This document shows, piece by piece, positions 24,115 to 35,782 of a stretch of DNA of 64,000 bases (position 1 is its first letter; every line of letters starts with the position of its first letter). This stretch comes from Onchocerca volvulus (Eukaryota > Nematoda > Chromadorea > Rhabditida > Onchocercidae), in assembly GCA_000499405.2 (NCBI GenBank), contig HG738139.1, positions 814,564 through 878,563 on the forward strand, read 5' to 3'. Both the position numbers and the translations under genes were made by a program. The notes beneath the pieces were generated by a model. It was not told where the DNA came from and ran no database searches. It was given only the letters and a program-made list of their open reading frames with translations.

Positions 24115-27100
24115 ATGAAGCAATTCAAACGAAATATCGACAAAAATGGTGCTGGGTTTGTGTTACTGATGTAATTTGGATTAATTATCCTAAATATATT
24201 ACAATTTTCGCCAGGATGAATTTACAGCATTAAAGATGTTTTTTCGATATGATAAAGACCGGTGCTAATATATCTATAAAAATTAATCTATGTTTATTAT
24301 TGTGGAATAGAAATTTGAATCAAATTATTGGGTCGACATTTCTGAATATATGATATCTAGTTAGCAGTATTATTATTTCTGTAAGAAAGTAACAATCATT
24401 TTTTTTCTCGAAAAATACCATAGGTTTTCTGAGATATACTTTTTTTTTTTTTTTGAGATTTATTTTCGTAGTCTGATAGTTTTTCTCATATTTTTCTTTT
24501 TCCAAAATTTGAATAGTATATTTCAGGGAAATATATATTCAGAATTTGAATAATATATATTTTCTTGAAATTAAGTCGGTATTGATCAAGAATAGATGTT
24601 ATGTAATGTATAAGTCAAAGCTAATTTTTGTCAGCAATTCATCATTTTCTGTTATACTGTTCCTCATATGGTCATTAAATAAATTTATGTTAGTTATTTT
24701 TACAGAGAGGTGACATTATTATGTGATGATGCAGAGGACATGTGGCATGTTTATAATTTAGTGCGTATTGGTGATGAAGTTAGATGTACGACAGTCCGAA
24801 AGGTTACAATGGAATCAAACACTGGTAGCACATCTAGGTAATATACGGTTTATTTCTTTAAAAAAGAATTTTTGATTCTTCTGATTCAATTTGAAAAAAA
24901 AAAAAACTTATTGATCGGATTCTTTCCAGTACTGATATAAAATGATGAATCGAGAAAATTCATAACCATCCTGTAATTTTCTCGATTTTTTTTTTCAATA
25001 TTTTTGTTTCATTTAGTTTGTCGATAATTTTCATAAAAATTGACTTCGTTATTTATTGCATGAAGCAGAAGTTTCGCAAATTTGTTAACTATTACGTCCT
25101 TTTAGCCAACGGGTACACATTGTTCTATCAATTGCCATTGAAACGGTTGATTTCGATCCGATAGCTTGCATTTTACATTTGAAAGGTAGAAATATTGCTG
25201 AGAATAAACATGTCAAGATGGGGCAATATCATACGTTGGATATCGATGCTGGGAAAAAATTTCAGTTGTGGAAATCATGTTGGGATTCGATAGATTTGGA
25301 TCGTCTAGACTTGGCAATTGATGTAGGTCTCAAATTTACAAACTTTTATTAGTTGTAATCGTCGAAAATTTCTCACAATATATAGTATAAATTATGTTGT
25401 TATTTGGATATTTAAACTATATTCGTCTTGATCATCAAGTTAAGTATTTCATACAGTAGTGATAAGGCTTACATTAGCTAGTTTCGATTCTGCTAACGAA
25501 AATTTTTAAATTCTTCCAGCAATTTGCATAGGTTTCTGAGTTCCATTCATTTTCTAGATTTCATGTTAGTGACTTTATCTTTTGAAACAGTTCTCTGTGG
25601 CTTTCAATTGCTCATTAAGATGTAGGCTGTCGCAAGCCTTCTTGCACATTTTAATGACAAGTAGAGGATGGATTTCACGTAGTGGTTAGGAATACTTTTT
25701 ATCAGGCAACTTGAGTGTACACAATATTACAACCAAGATCAACACAAGTAAGAGCAGAAGAAAACAGATACAGCAGCTTATAGCATAGAAAAGAGACTAT
25801 CTCAACTGTATTAAGTACAAGATTACTGACCCTGCAGGTACTGTTGCCAACTCAATAATTCCCAACACATTAACCTGCAAAATTCTTCTTTCCATATTAC
25901 TTGGAATATATATTCAACATTCAAAGTAAAATGCAGTTCCTGTCATATTTTATGCAGTCAAATTTACTGGTACTTTTTCACTAGTTTTTTTCTCTTTTTC
26001 TGATTTTCGAGTTTAGCCATCCCGAACTGCCGATGTGGCTGCTATTGTGATGCATGAAGGTTTAGCGAATTTATGCTTGGTGACGGCAGCAATGACTATC
26101 GTAAAGGCAAAAATTGACATGCAGGTTAATGACTTTATCTTTAAGTAAAATTGAAAAATAGGAATGGATGAAAGATAATATTGGGAAGGATGATTTATGA
26201 ATTTAGGAGAATTGAAATCACTCGATTAATTAATTATCAATTTATAACATGTTTTTAGATCCCAAGAAAGAAAAAAGGTTTCTCAAATCAGCATGACAAG
26301 GGTATACAACGTTTTTATGAAGCCATTGCAGCGGCATTTGTTAGACATGTTGACATGAAGGTCGGTTACTTCTTGTGGATAGTTTTAAAACATTTCATTA
26401 TTCCCACAAAATTATCGTCTCGTATTTCAGATAGTGAAATGCATATTAATAGCTAGTCGTGGTTTTCTCAACGAACAGTTCTTAAATTATCTAATGGACT
26501 ATGCTGATAAGCATGGGAACAAATTGATTTTAGAAAGCCGTAGTAAATTTTTACTTGCTCATGCAAGCAGTGGCTTTAAGCATGCACTTAAAGAAGTACT
26601 ATCAGATCCCGGTGTAGCAGCCGCTCTTTCGGATACTAAAGTAAGTGTTGAATTATATTGAAAAGGTAAAGTACTGAGGTATCTGTTTTTCCGATTTTTA
26701 ATTTTTTCTTTGGGAATAATATCAAGACCTGATTAAAAATTAATGATACACTATATATGCTTAAAGTTTTTTGAGGAATCAGAATCTGAAATGATAAATT
26801 TAATTTAAAATTTTTGTACAGAAGATAATAAGATATTGCTTCTGTGTTTATGAATCAGTTTCATTATAGGCGCAAGCCGAAGTTAAGGCACTTAATATGT
26901 TCTATGACCTAATGGGAACTGATCCAGCTCGTGCTTTTTATGGTTACAAGCATGTGTTGATGGCTAATGAACAATTGGCTATTGATACGTTATTACTATC
27001 CGACTCGTTGTTTAGATCGAATGATATCCATCTGAGGAAGAAATATGTTGAACTGGCAGAATCTGTAAAGGAACAGGCAAGTTTAAACCACAGGGTTTTT

Positions 27101-27495
27101 ATTTTTGGAATTGAAATTCAGAACTTTTGGCTAGGTAATAACCCTTCTCAATGGTTATCATACTTAAATATTCCCAGTGCTCTGATAAGCACATGAACAA
27201 ACATTAAATCATAGTTAACTCTTTTCAATCAAAACTTTGTTGAAAGCCATGCGCGGGGAATTGGGTTAAATCTATGCATTCTTTTACAGCTGAAAATACC
27301 CGACCAGTTCTTGCACATAACATGCTCTTGCAGGGTTCCAACGTGTTGATATTTTCGTCAATGCATGTATCGGGTGAACAACTTAGCGCATTGGGCGGAG
27401 TTGCAGCTATTTTAAGATTTCCACTGCACGAATTGGAAGATGAGGAAATGTCCGACAGTGAGCATGATGAAAATAATGGCGATTTCAAGAATTAA
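24115..27495 (+). CDS. pelo: Pelota (PELO/Dom34) ribosome rescue factor
   Basis: Pelota enters the empty A site of stalled ribosomes with HBS1 and promotes subunit splitting, feeding no-go and non-stop mRNA decay in the cytoplasm. Eight exons keep phase: 24115-24155, 24706-24837, 25106-25322, 26017-26124, 26259-26360, 26431-26640, 26870-27076, 27334-27495; 392 residues, close to the human 385. The short first exon gives [14 protein letters not shown], the expected start. Further family landmarks are [78 protein letters not shown] and [13 protein letters not shown]; the tail is acidic. Intron 7 uses a GC donor (CAG then GCAAGT). An AATAAA follows at 27,521. The model is complete and I see no damage. 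Confidence 0.96.
24948..24987. repeat. 13-bp perfect inverted repeat in a pelota intron
   Basis: AATCGAGAAAATT (24,948-24,960) and its exact reverse complement (24,975-24,987) flank a 14-base spacer in intron 2 of pelota. Confidence 0.88.
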
Positions 27496-28299
27496 TTTAT
27501 TTGTTTCACCGAACGGGTACAATAAAATTGTTTTCAAAGAATATTAACATATCACGAAATACGGACGCACTATTAGTTTCTGCGTTATCATTTAGTTTTG
27601 TGTTATCATATCGAAGAATGGAATTTAAATTTATAAATTGTGCGTTCTAAGAAGATCAGCAACCGAATGAGTCCATGTATACCTTAAAATTTCGCGCAAT
27701 GCTTAATGTGAGACATATGTCCTGAACCTCGAATACATTTCAAACATTTTGGAAATAAGAAAAAAAAAGAAAAGAAAAAAGCTTCTCAACAAGAAAAATC
27801 AAAAAATGCGTTGTGAAAACTTTTAAAAATAACGAAAACAACAAGTAAAATATAAAGACCACAAAACATAAAAATCACAGAATATAAAAATCCCTTACCA
27901 TATTTGAACATAGTGAAATAACAATATATATAAATACATCACGGGGAATTTTGCTCAATTTGATGGGACAAAAATATCACAAATAAATTAACATATAAAC
28001 CGACCCAAAAAATATCTGCAAACCTGAAAAAAGAATATATGGCTACGAGAAAAAGCAAAGACTGTCTGAATGGTCTTGATGAATGAATGAATATCATAAA
28101 ATTAATAGGAGCATAAATGTCAATAAATATTTTTGGCATCAAGAATTACTATTAATGAGTTCCAGGAATGCCCCTTTAAATATTTTTGAAAATGCTCGGA
28201 AGTGCTTATTTTGATACTTAATAAGAAAAAAAATAAGTTGAAAAGAAGTGTCATAGAAAAAATCCGATAAACTTACAATAACAATGCTTAATATTGAAT
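27496..28299. other. Convergent 3' region of pelota and xbp-1
   Basis: Two genes end toward each other over 0.8 kb. The pelota AATAAA signal is at 27,521-27,526. No coding exon is visible; the leftward open frames near 27,939-28,327 have no acceptor or family match and lie in the expected xbp-1 3' UTR. Confidence 0.6.
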
Positions 28300-29522
28300 T
28301 TATAAGTAATCGTCGTCGATATCCCATTTATGCGGGATACAAAACATTGGGTCGTTATCAGTTATAAGTGGTGAGGAGGTGTCGTTTTTTTCTTCTTTTA
28401 TAACATCAAAAAAAGTAAATGAAGGGGGAGATGAACTGACAAGTCTTGATGTATCGGGAGATTTTGATGGGCCAGATGATGAATAATCGGATGATTGTTC
28501 ACATTTTAAATTATGATCATTTTCTAAATCAGAATTAGTGAAAGAAGATAACTCCATATATTCCATTGTATTTTCAAGAGGAACATCCAAAGAAAAAAGA
28601 GCCGATGTTTGAGGTTCCGGATCCGGTTTTAAATATTCCGGCGCTATAATGATATCTGGTGTCGTGCAATCCATTCGAGGCGTGCTGCAGCTTTTCGAGG
28701 ATTTCGTGTCAACGCTATTCGACGTCGCAATAGGGCCATCAATTTCGCTAAGTATTTTTGAACAAAATCGCTCGAATTCAAGCGTTGTTCCATCCATAAC
28801 TTGCAATGTTGAATCTGTTCCGTCAGTTGCGCAGATTTCTCCGATGATTTCCTGCATTTCATCGCTAGACAAAAAAGCATTAAAATCGGCAATGATCGCA
28901 TCATCGCCTGTTCCCTCTGCTGGGGACCGCGAATGGATTCGGCAGATCCAAGGGACGATGATGCCATGTTACTACTACTAACTTCCGTCTCTGAGCATGA
29001 TTCTTCACGTTCTTGGTTCTTATTTAACAAATCTTGCAACTCGACATTTTGATTCTTCAGCTCTTCACATGTTTTCTTTAAACACTTATTTTCCTCACGC
29101 AATTTGCGATTTTCTAGAATAAGCGTTCGTACGGCTTCTTCAAGTTTAGTTGCACGATACTTTTTGCGATCACGTGCCGTCTGCGCAGCCACACGATTCT
29201 TTAATTTACGTCGCTTTTGTTTCTCTTCCGCTGTCAAATGATTCAAACATTCACGTTTTCGAACTGGATGTTCACTTGGAGTGCTTAGACCGAGCAACTC
29301 CTCAATGGGTTGCTGAAGTACGGTAGATTTCTCTGATCGTTGTACATTTTGCACCGGAATAGCCGTTCGAAGTGACGGTATCTGTCGATCAAGTACAGTA
29401 ATTGGTCGTGCTGTACTACAATAACGTGGTAAAATCGGTGCTGATTCATTTCGTGTCTTCGTAAATGACGTTGAATAATTCGGTGCAGTTACGGTTTGCG
29501 GATGTAAAATATAGAGTGACAT
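28300..29522 (-). CDS. xbp-1: XBP-1 bZIP transcription factor of the unfolded protein response
   Basis: XBP-1 is the nuclear effector of the IRE-1 branch of ER-stress signalling. Apart from the 23-nt IRE-1 intron (28,920-28,942) the coding region is uninterrupted. The spliced product is 399 residues: 193 from the first frame, then the second frame to the stop at 28,300, ending WDIDDDYL. The basic region, KRRKLKNRVAAQTARDRKK, lies at about 103-121 and a leucine zipper follows to about 165. The unspliced frame stops at 28,644 and would give a 292-residue form with a hydrophobic SLPILMLFCLAM stretch just past the splice site, recalling the membrane-tethering region of mammalian XBP1u. I chose the ATG at 29,522-29,520 because the only upstream in-frame start is a GTG. 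TGACGT motifs upstream suggest autoregulation. Confidence 0.95.
28920..28942 (-). promoter_or_regulatory. xbp-1: IRE-1 unconventional intron with twin cleavage hairpins
   Basis: On the sense (minus) strand two 4-bp stems each hold a 7-nt loop of the IRE1 form CNGCNGN: GGAT-CTGCCGA-ATCC and TCCC-CAGCAGA-GGGA. Cutting each loop after its third base releases exactly 23 nt, the size known for the C. elegans xbp-1 intron. Joining moves translation from the bZIP frame into the 3' activation-domain frame (G-S-A-E-G-T-G-D-D). IRE-1 cuts both loops at the ER membrane and RTCB ligates the halves. Loops, stems, length and frame shift are all seen directly in the sequence. Confidence 0.95.
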
Positions 29523-31162
29523 TGTTGATTCAGTGAAATAATCGAAATTACCAGAAAATGTGGAAACTTTATACCACACGTCAAATACGTCAAATATAAC
29601 GTAACTTTGCGTAAGTCAGAAAATATCGTCGTATCCAGAGGAATAGTTTATTCTTAATAATAGGAGCCACTTGTAAAGATACTCCCCTTCTGCAACGTCA
29701 CATAACTTCATTGGATGCCACTGTAGCTGCAATCCTGCAACCCTCTTGCCATCTGCAACCAATCAGCCAATATACACGTAGATACATAAACGCACGCATG
29801 CACGCACACGCACATATATTCCCCATATGTACCGCCCCTTTATTGATTTGACCAATCGATAAATCCGATCAATAGATTGGCGAAAAATAGAAAAATGGAA
29901 ATGGGTGATGACTCACGGATGACATAATCATTTTGCAATTCTGCAAATATGCAAACATGGATGGAAAACGGGATTTTGAATAAATATCAGGGAAGATACT
30001 TGTTTAGATTACATAACTTGCTGATGTGCATAATGCATGCATGCATGTACGAATATGTTTATGCCAACTCATCACCATCAGATAAATATCTTTTCATTTG
30101 ATGAAAATTATATGAAAAAAGATATGAATGAGTGATTTATTATAAAGTAGAAATCCTGCCACTACCGTTTTGATTTCCTTTTCTAATTACACCATAATAT
30201 TTTTAATTACAAAAGTAGCATTTGTGCTGCAAAATAATGAAAGGTGTTTAAATGGAAAGACTGCTGTAGCTTCAATTTTTCTTTTTCTCAGAATGGTCCC
30301 AAATTCCAACCATGGAGAACAGTCGAAATTTATCGCGATAGAAAATGCTGTATGATAGACGCCAATATAAGCAATCCTAATGCTGAAGATCAAAGATCGA
30401 AGCTGAGATTTGAAGGGAATGTAGACATTAACTATCAATTGATTTCTGTTATAAAAATGATAACAATAGTACAAATTGCGGCAGAAACTATGGAAAAGAA
30501 TTAGAACTAAAACATACCTCAATCAATAATACATGTAATACTATACAATAAAACAGTTAAAATATGATCGAAATATGAAAAATCTGTTTTTCATGATATA
30601 TTACTAGGAACAAAGGAAGGTCAACATTCTTTTTACTCTGTGAAGAGGTAAAAAAGAGAAAATTATTTCTTTTAAATACTCCTTAAACATTTCAACACTC
30701 CAAATATACATAAAATTTTACTAATAAATAGAGATAGTTTGTAGTAATATACAATTCATAACTGATGTATATAATCTAGAAACATACATGCATAAAACCG
30801 TACAAAAAATTCATCTGAAATTTACATTTACCATTAGAAAATCTGCATATAGTAAATGAAAAATAGGAATCATTTCCAACAAATTATAATAACACTATAT
30901 ATATTTTTTTAAATGAAATTTTATAGAAGAAAGCGTGCTAATCTATAGATGCTAATTAACAAGCTACCTTCAATTCCGCAATTTAATTCCAGAACAAATC
31001 CCTAAAATGAATTGAAAAAATAGAGCCTGATAATTTTATTGCCAAAATTATCACAAATCTCCCATTATAAAGTTATATATTACTTGTTTAAAAAAATCAT
31101 GCAATATTCAAGGAATTTACACATAATAAACCGAAAATATTGAAGAACACCATACATATATC
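29523..31162. other. Upstream region of xbp-1 and 3' flank of the J-domain gene
   Basis: This 1.6-kb stretch is non-coding as far as I can support. The xbp-1-proximal part (to about 29,900) is less AT-rich and contains TGACGT motifs and several CCAAT boxes (29,759 onward). An 86-residue open frame at 30,244-30,504 overlaps an antisense frame and has no family match. Confidence 0.5.
29574..29700 (-). promoter_or_regulatory. Cluster of three TGACGT (UPRE/CRE-like) motifs upstream of xbp-1
   Basis: On the xbp-1 sense strand TGACGTGTGG lies at 29,583-29,574, and TGACGT again at 29,592-29,587 and 29,700-29,695, all in the same orientation and within 180 bases of the start codon. XBP1 and ATF6 bind TGACGTG-type elements in mammals, and worm xbp-1 is known to be stress-induced. 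Function here is inferred, and the two nearest motifs may lie in the 5' UTR. Confidence 0.5.
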
Positions 31163-34100
31163 TTAAAACCATGAGGAGAATAATCCTTTACTCGAATGTG
31201 AGGGCGACAGATGTTTTGAGGCAATAAATCGTGCCATGCTTTCCTTTTCAAGTGCTTCGTATACATGATCCCGTTTCTGAAATTTTTGGAGAAAAGTTAG
31301 CTTTGACTTTCTAAAAATAACATTTTCGATCTATTGTCTCATATTGGTGAGATAACAGATCGAAAATTCTATTATCACATATTATTGATCCTTCTGCTGT
31401 TCCAGAAAATTTATGGTAAAAAAAAAAATAAATAAACTAAGTACATTATAATAAAATGCTCGATGGATTAATTGCACACCAACCATAAGATTTATCATCT
31501 ACTAAACATCTTAACACTTGATAGCATGTTGAAATTCAAAATTCCTATTAAGCTTCGCAAATTGCAATTCATTTCAATTTTATGGCTTTAAAAATTTTTG
31601 TGAATAACAATCCATTAGTGATTGTTGTAATCTCGACAGCAAGACTACTACAAAATAATTGTTTCGATTATTTACTCTTCTCCAATCATTTAAAACTTAG
31701 AGTTGGATATACTTTTTCTATTGAAGTTCTCAGAAAAAAGCACATGTGTGATACAAAATATCCAAACTGCTAAGCATATGATTTCCGATGCTGTCGAAAT
31801 ATTTGACATTTAGGGATAGTTAAATGAATAAATAAATTAGAAAGTTCAAAGTAAAGGTTAAAAAATGTAAGTTATCAAATAAATAAGTTCGATAAATTTT
31901 CTTCAGAAAAATTTTTATAAAATATATTTTCCAGAGGACATGAAAATAGGAAAAGGAGCTCTATCCATTTCAATTTATCATCATCATCAAATAATACTAT
32001 TCAGTAAGTCACCTTCAGAAGAGAATTGATTTCTTCGGTTTCGTTCTTGAGCCTTTCAGTCACTTCTTTATACTTCTTAATCGCTTCAGTATATTCTACT
32101 TGGAATTTGGACATTTCACTCTTCTTCTTAATTAATGTTTCTTCTGTAGTCGTCAAATCATGTACCTGCAAAAATCTCTACTTGTTGCAAAAATGTTAAT
32201 CAATCATCACCATATATAAAGTAACAATAACAAGATATTGCAAAACAATTATATTTATTCTCAAAAACAGAAATATTTAATTCATCACTTACACATTCAA
32301 CTGAGATGGGTGAATCATTAAGTGGTACGAATTTCAGCTGATAACGGACGTCTTTAATCCAATTATCGCCATATACGCACAAGAAATGATCACGCCGTTC
32401 AAGTGTATGAGCGCCGATTACTTCCAAAGTATCAAGTAAATGAAATGGCAGTGGTGTTTCTTTATCTTCCATGTAAAATTTCATCGGAATAAATTCACTT
32501 AGATTAGCTCGATTGAATGGTACAAAGAAGATTTCAGCGACTGTACAGCCTTTGCGCTTGTTGCTTTCCTGAAAACAACTATGTGAAAACATATTTTTGC
32601 CAAATTATGGATTTAAAGCTTTTTGACTTTTATCATCGTTATCAACTTGGGCCAATTTAAGATGAACTGAAATATTAGACATATCTTTGGGTTGACTGTA
32701 TAAAGAACTCGTAGAATTGCAGTCGGAAAAATTGCTACCTGAATTATTCGAACACCGCCTTCTTTGTCGAAAAGCACTAATTTGAATTTGCTCATTTGCA
32801 TTGATCGACAGATGATCATTAAACCATTTCTTTCCCATTCTGACTGCATTGTAATCTTGAAAAAATCAGCTTCCTAAACACTGATTAGAGTTAATTTCAC
32901 ATCGTTAACAATTATAGAGAGCAACAAATCATGTTGATGACACAAATATCTTTCAAAAAAGTTCATAGTTATATTAGCTGAAGATTTAATAGTTATAACG
33001 ATTTTATTCTGAGTAATTAGTATTCTCTAGGAACCAAAATTCGATAATAAAAAGGAATATTTAAAAAAAAATCTTACTTGTTTACCAACTGAGCCATCAT
33101 ATGGTATGCCCTCCTTCAGAACGGTATATTTTGCATCAGTTGGCGTTCCCTCACACAAACTGCGAGCTTGGGACAGAACTTTCGGTCCAATTTGAGTCGG
33201 TATTGGTACTCCTAATTTTGAAAATAATGCGCCAAAAACTCGTCCTGTATCATGAAAACATGAATAGTATTTAACGTGAAAATGAATACTTTTGAGCAAA
33301 TCCTAAAGATGCATGGCTAAGAATGGGTCTAAAGTGATGAAATCCACACCACATCAATCTTGGCTTCCAGCAAAATTTATGTATCGGAAATCTTTATGAT
33401 TTCCTAAGTTTTCGATACGATTGCTCAAACCAAATTCTATATACTGCAGCAAATGTGATTCTCAGAAATATATAATGTATATAGGTCCTGCATTAAATTA
33501 ACATAATAAGCCGATAACTTGCTGAAATTAGATTTTAGATAATATACCAAAAAAATGAAAGAAGAAGTCAAAAGGATCATCAAAATCTGTTGAAGACCAC
33601 AGAAATCATACCAAGGCCACCCATTTCACTGATATCTATGCCTTCGAAATCAACAAGAGCACCAGAAGGACCACTTAAGTCGTATTGTCGCCTTTTGTTT
33701 GGATCCGATAATACTGCATAGGCTATGGATATTTTTTTAAATTGTTCAGCAGCTGTAAAATTTATTAAATATTTTTTAAAGTCGAGTAATTAATAACTGC
33801 AGTTAAATTAATTCCAATCAAGTGGCAATCATTACATTGTTCTTTTGCATACTAAATGAAGACTATTGGTTAATTGACCCTTGTGGATGGTTACTTTATC
33901 TCATCTCGTTTCATTTTCACATCAAGTAATGAAAATAATACAAAAAAAAAAAAATGAGTCCATCAAACAATTATAATAAATTTACTCCCATCACACTCTA
34001 AATTCTTCAGATTCCTCTCAAGTTACTTGAAACTTTTGAAATGGCAAATACCAATGTCGAAAAGAGAAAGAAATATACCTTTCTGATCACCAGGATTACG

Positions 34101-34217
34101 ATCTGGATGAAATTTAAGTGCTAATTTCCGATAACTATTTTTGATTTGTTGTTCCGTGGCATTCTTCTCCAGTCCAAGAATTTCATAATAATCGATCACA
34201 GTATCTTTCCCACTCAT
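31163..34217 (-). CDS. ARG1-like J-domain (DnaJ) protein
   Basis: Seven phase-consistent exons: 34217-34079, 33752-33612, 33244-33078, 32873-32739, 32568-32293, 32165-32013, 31276-31163; 374 residues. The N-terminal J domain (about 8-75) has the HPD tripeptide in KFHPDRNPG, which stimulates Hsp70 ATPase, and ends with QYDLSG. Next come a region with [17 protein letters not shown] and a beta-rich part with [17 protein letters not shown], then a C-terminal coiled coil ([15 protein letters not shown] ... [13 protein letters not shown]) and [12 protein letters not shown]. This order matches plant ARG1/ARL2, J-domain proteins of gravity signalling that have animal relatives of little-known role. 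It probably acts as a cytosolic or vesicle-associated Hsp70 co-chaperone. No signal peptide or membrane span is visible. Family recognition rests on memory of ARG1. Confidence 0.88.
31323..31366. repeat. Imperfect 19-bp inverted repeat in an intron
   Basis: The outer arms TTTTCGATCT (31,323-31,332) and AGATCGAAAA (31,357-31,366) are perfect, and the inner nine bases pair with two mismatches around a 6-base loop. It lies in the last intron of the J-domain gene. Confidence 0.8.
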
Positions 34218-35782
34218 CGTTCTATTTCGTTATCCTATAATATTATAAAGATACGCATATCCTTTCTATATTGGACAGAAACATTTCATTATATAATGAT
34301 AAGTTTATTCAATCAAAAATGAATTACTTAATGAGAAATTGGAAAATGTAACAAAGGATGAGAAAAGAAAAAATATGAGAAAACTAGTTTTAATGCAAAA
34401 ATCATAATTTATTCTAGGATGAGACTTTGAGATAAATTTAAAATAGCATAAAATTTGCATCTTCAGTTTTTAAACTGAATAGTATTACGGGAGACTTACG
34501 GGATACTTTTTTTTTTCTCTTTTTTTCAATTTTACTTTTCTTCAGTTTAATTATCCATCCTTTCTTGCAGATTTTCTCGATAACTGTAATTTAAAGTGGC
34601 AGCTGTTGTATTCCTAGCGATTACTTCGGGTATGGAAAGATAAATATTTCCTAAATTAGTTTCTTATCAATTCCCGATCAATACTTGAACATCCCCTTAT
34701 CAAAATCAGCTGATCACCCCACTTCTCAGAACGGAGAAAACTTAGCCTCGAATTTCAATTACTTTTATACCGGACCAGAAAAATGACTCAGAAAAGGCTA
34801 TTGGGTAAAAGGTATCACGGCCTTTTTTCAGGTATTGCTTGGATTGTTTCGTTTTTCCGGATTGTTTGAAGTGGTTGGGGTCATATGGTGATAGTAGGTA
34901 TGGAAAACCGGATCAGCTGGTCGGATTTGATTTTCCCTCCAGAAAATGCTATTCCAGCTTATCATTATTTATCATTATCTCTTACAACAGAATATTGGTG
35001 TGAATTAGGAATGTTAGGGGAGAAATTCATGGTTTAATCGTAGGACTGAAAAATAGCCGGGAAATGTATTTTCCGGATGATTACTTAGATTATTGTACTT
35101 TTCTGAATGAAACGATGTTTTCGGATGCTTGTGATTTTCTTAGATACTTCCATTTTTCGGAATTAAAATGATTATTATTGATAAATGCAATTTTTCCGAA
35201 TGAATGTGATTTCCCGAATAATCTTAATGCGCGAATATTTTTAAGTGATTATAATTTTTCATAGAAATGCAGTTTTTCGAAAAATGATTCATTTTCGAAT
35301 TGCAGGAAAGATATGGGTGGTGAATATTATTAACATAAGAACTTAAAAAAAAAAAAACATAAATCATGTTGATTGAATTGCTACATAATATTCATAAAAA
35401 TTTAATTTAGTACAATATTTTGAAAAAAGAAGAAGTTTTTTTTTTTGAATTTTCTGCTTGATGTTTTCACAATGCCTTCTACGAATGACTTTTTAACTCG
35501 TTTAATTATACTGTAATGTACGTTCAAGTTTAAAGCCGACCATATAGGAAAAGATCTGAAATTAATAATGAAATTTTGATGCTTCTTTTTTTATTTCATT
35601 TTTGTGAATCTTTTGTCCAGATTTGTGAGTTAAAATTTTCACCTTTGCCAACATGCCTATGTTTTATTTTTGAAGTTGGATACAGTTGTCAAAAGTTGCG
35701 TCTTATCAAATGCATTAGTTACGTATAATAATTAAAACATTGTGTTCATAAGGGCCATATTACCGGTTGTATAATTTTTCAG
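34218..35782. other. Divergent intergenic region, J-domain gene and BRX1
   Basis: The two genes are transcribed away from each other across 1.56 kb. From about 35,040 to 35,300 there is a loose reiteration of TTTTTCNGAATG-like words. No exon was found. Confidence 0.5.

Noticed and set aside
29755..29790. ERSE-type element (CCAAT-N9-CCACG) upstream of xbp-1
   Set aside because: CCAAT boxes are present, but the CCACG half at the right distance is not; nearby CACG words do not fit the spacing.
30187..30522. Overlapping sense and antisense open frames of 86-111 codons
   Set aside because: Neither has a family motif and the two are mirror images of each other. Although a TTTTTCTCAG acceptor-like word precedes part of the plus frame, no partner exon was found.
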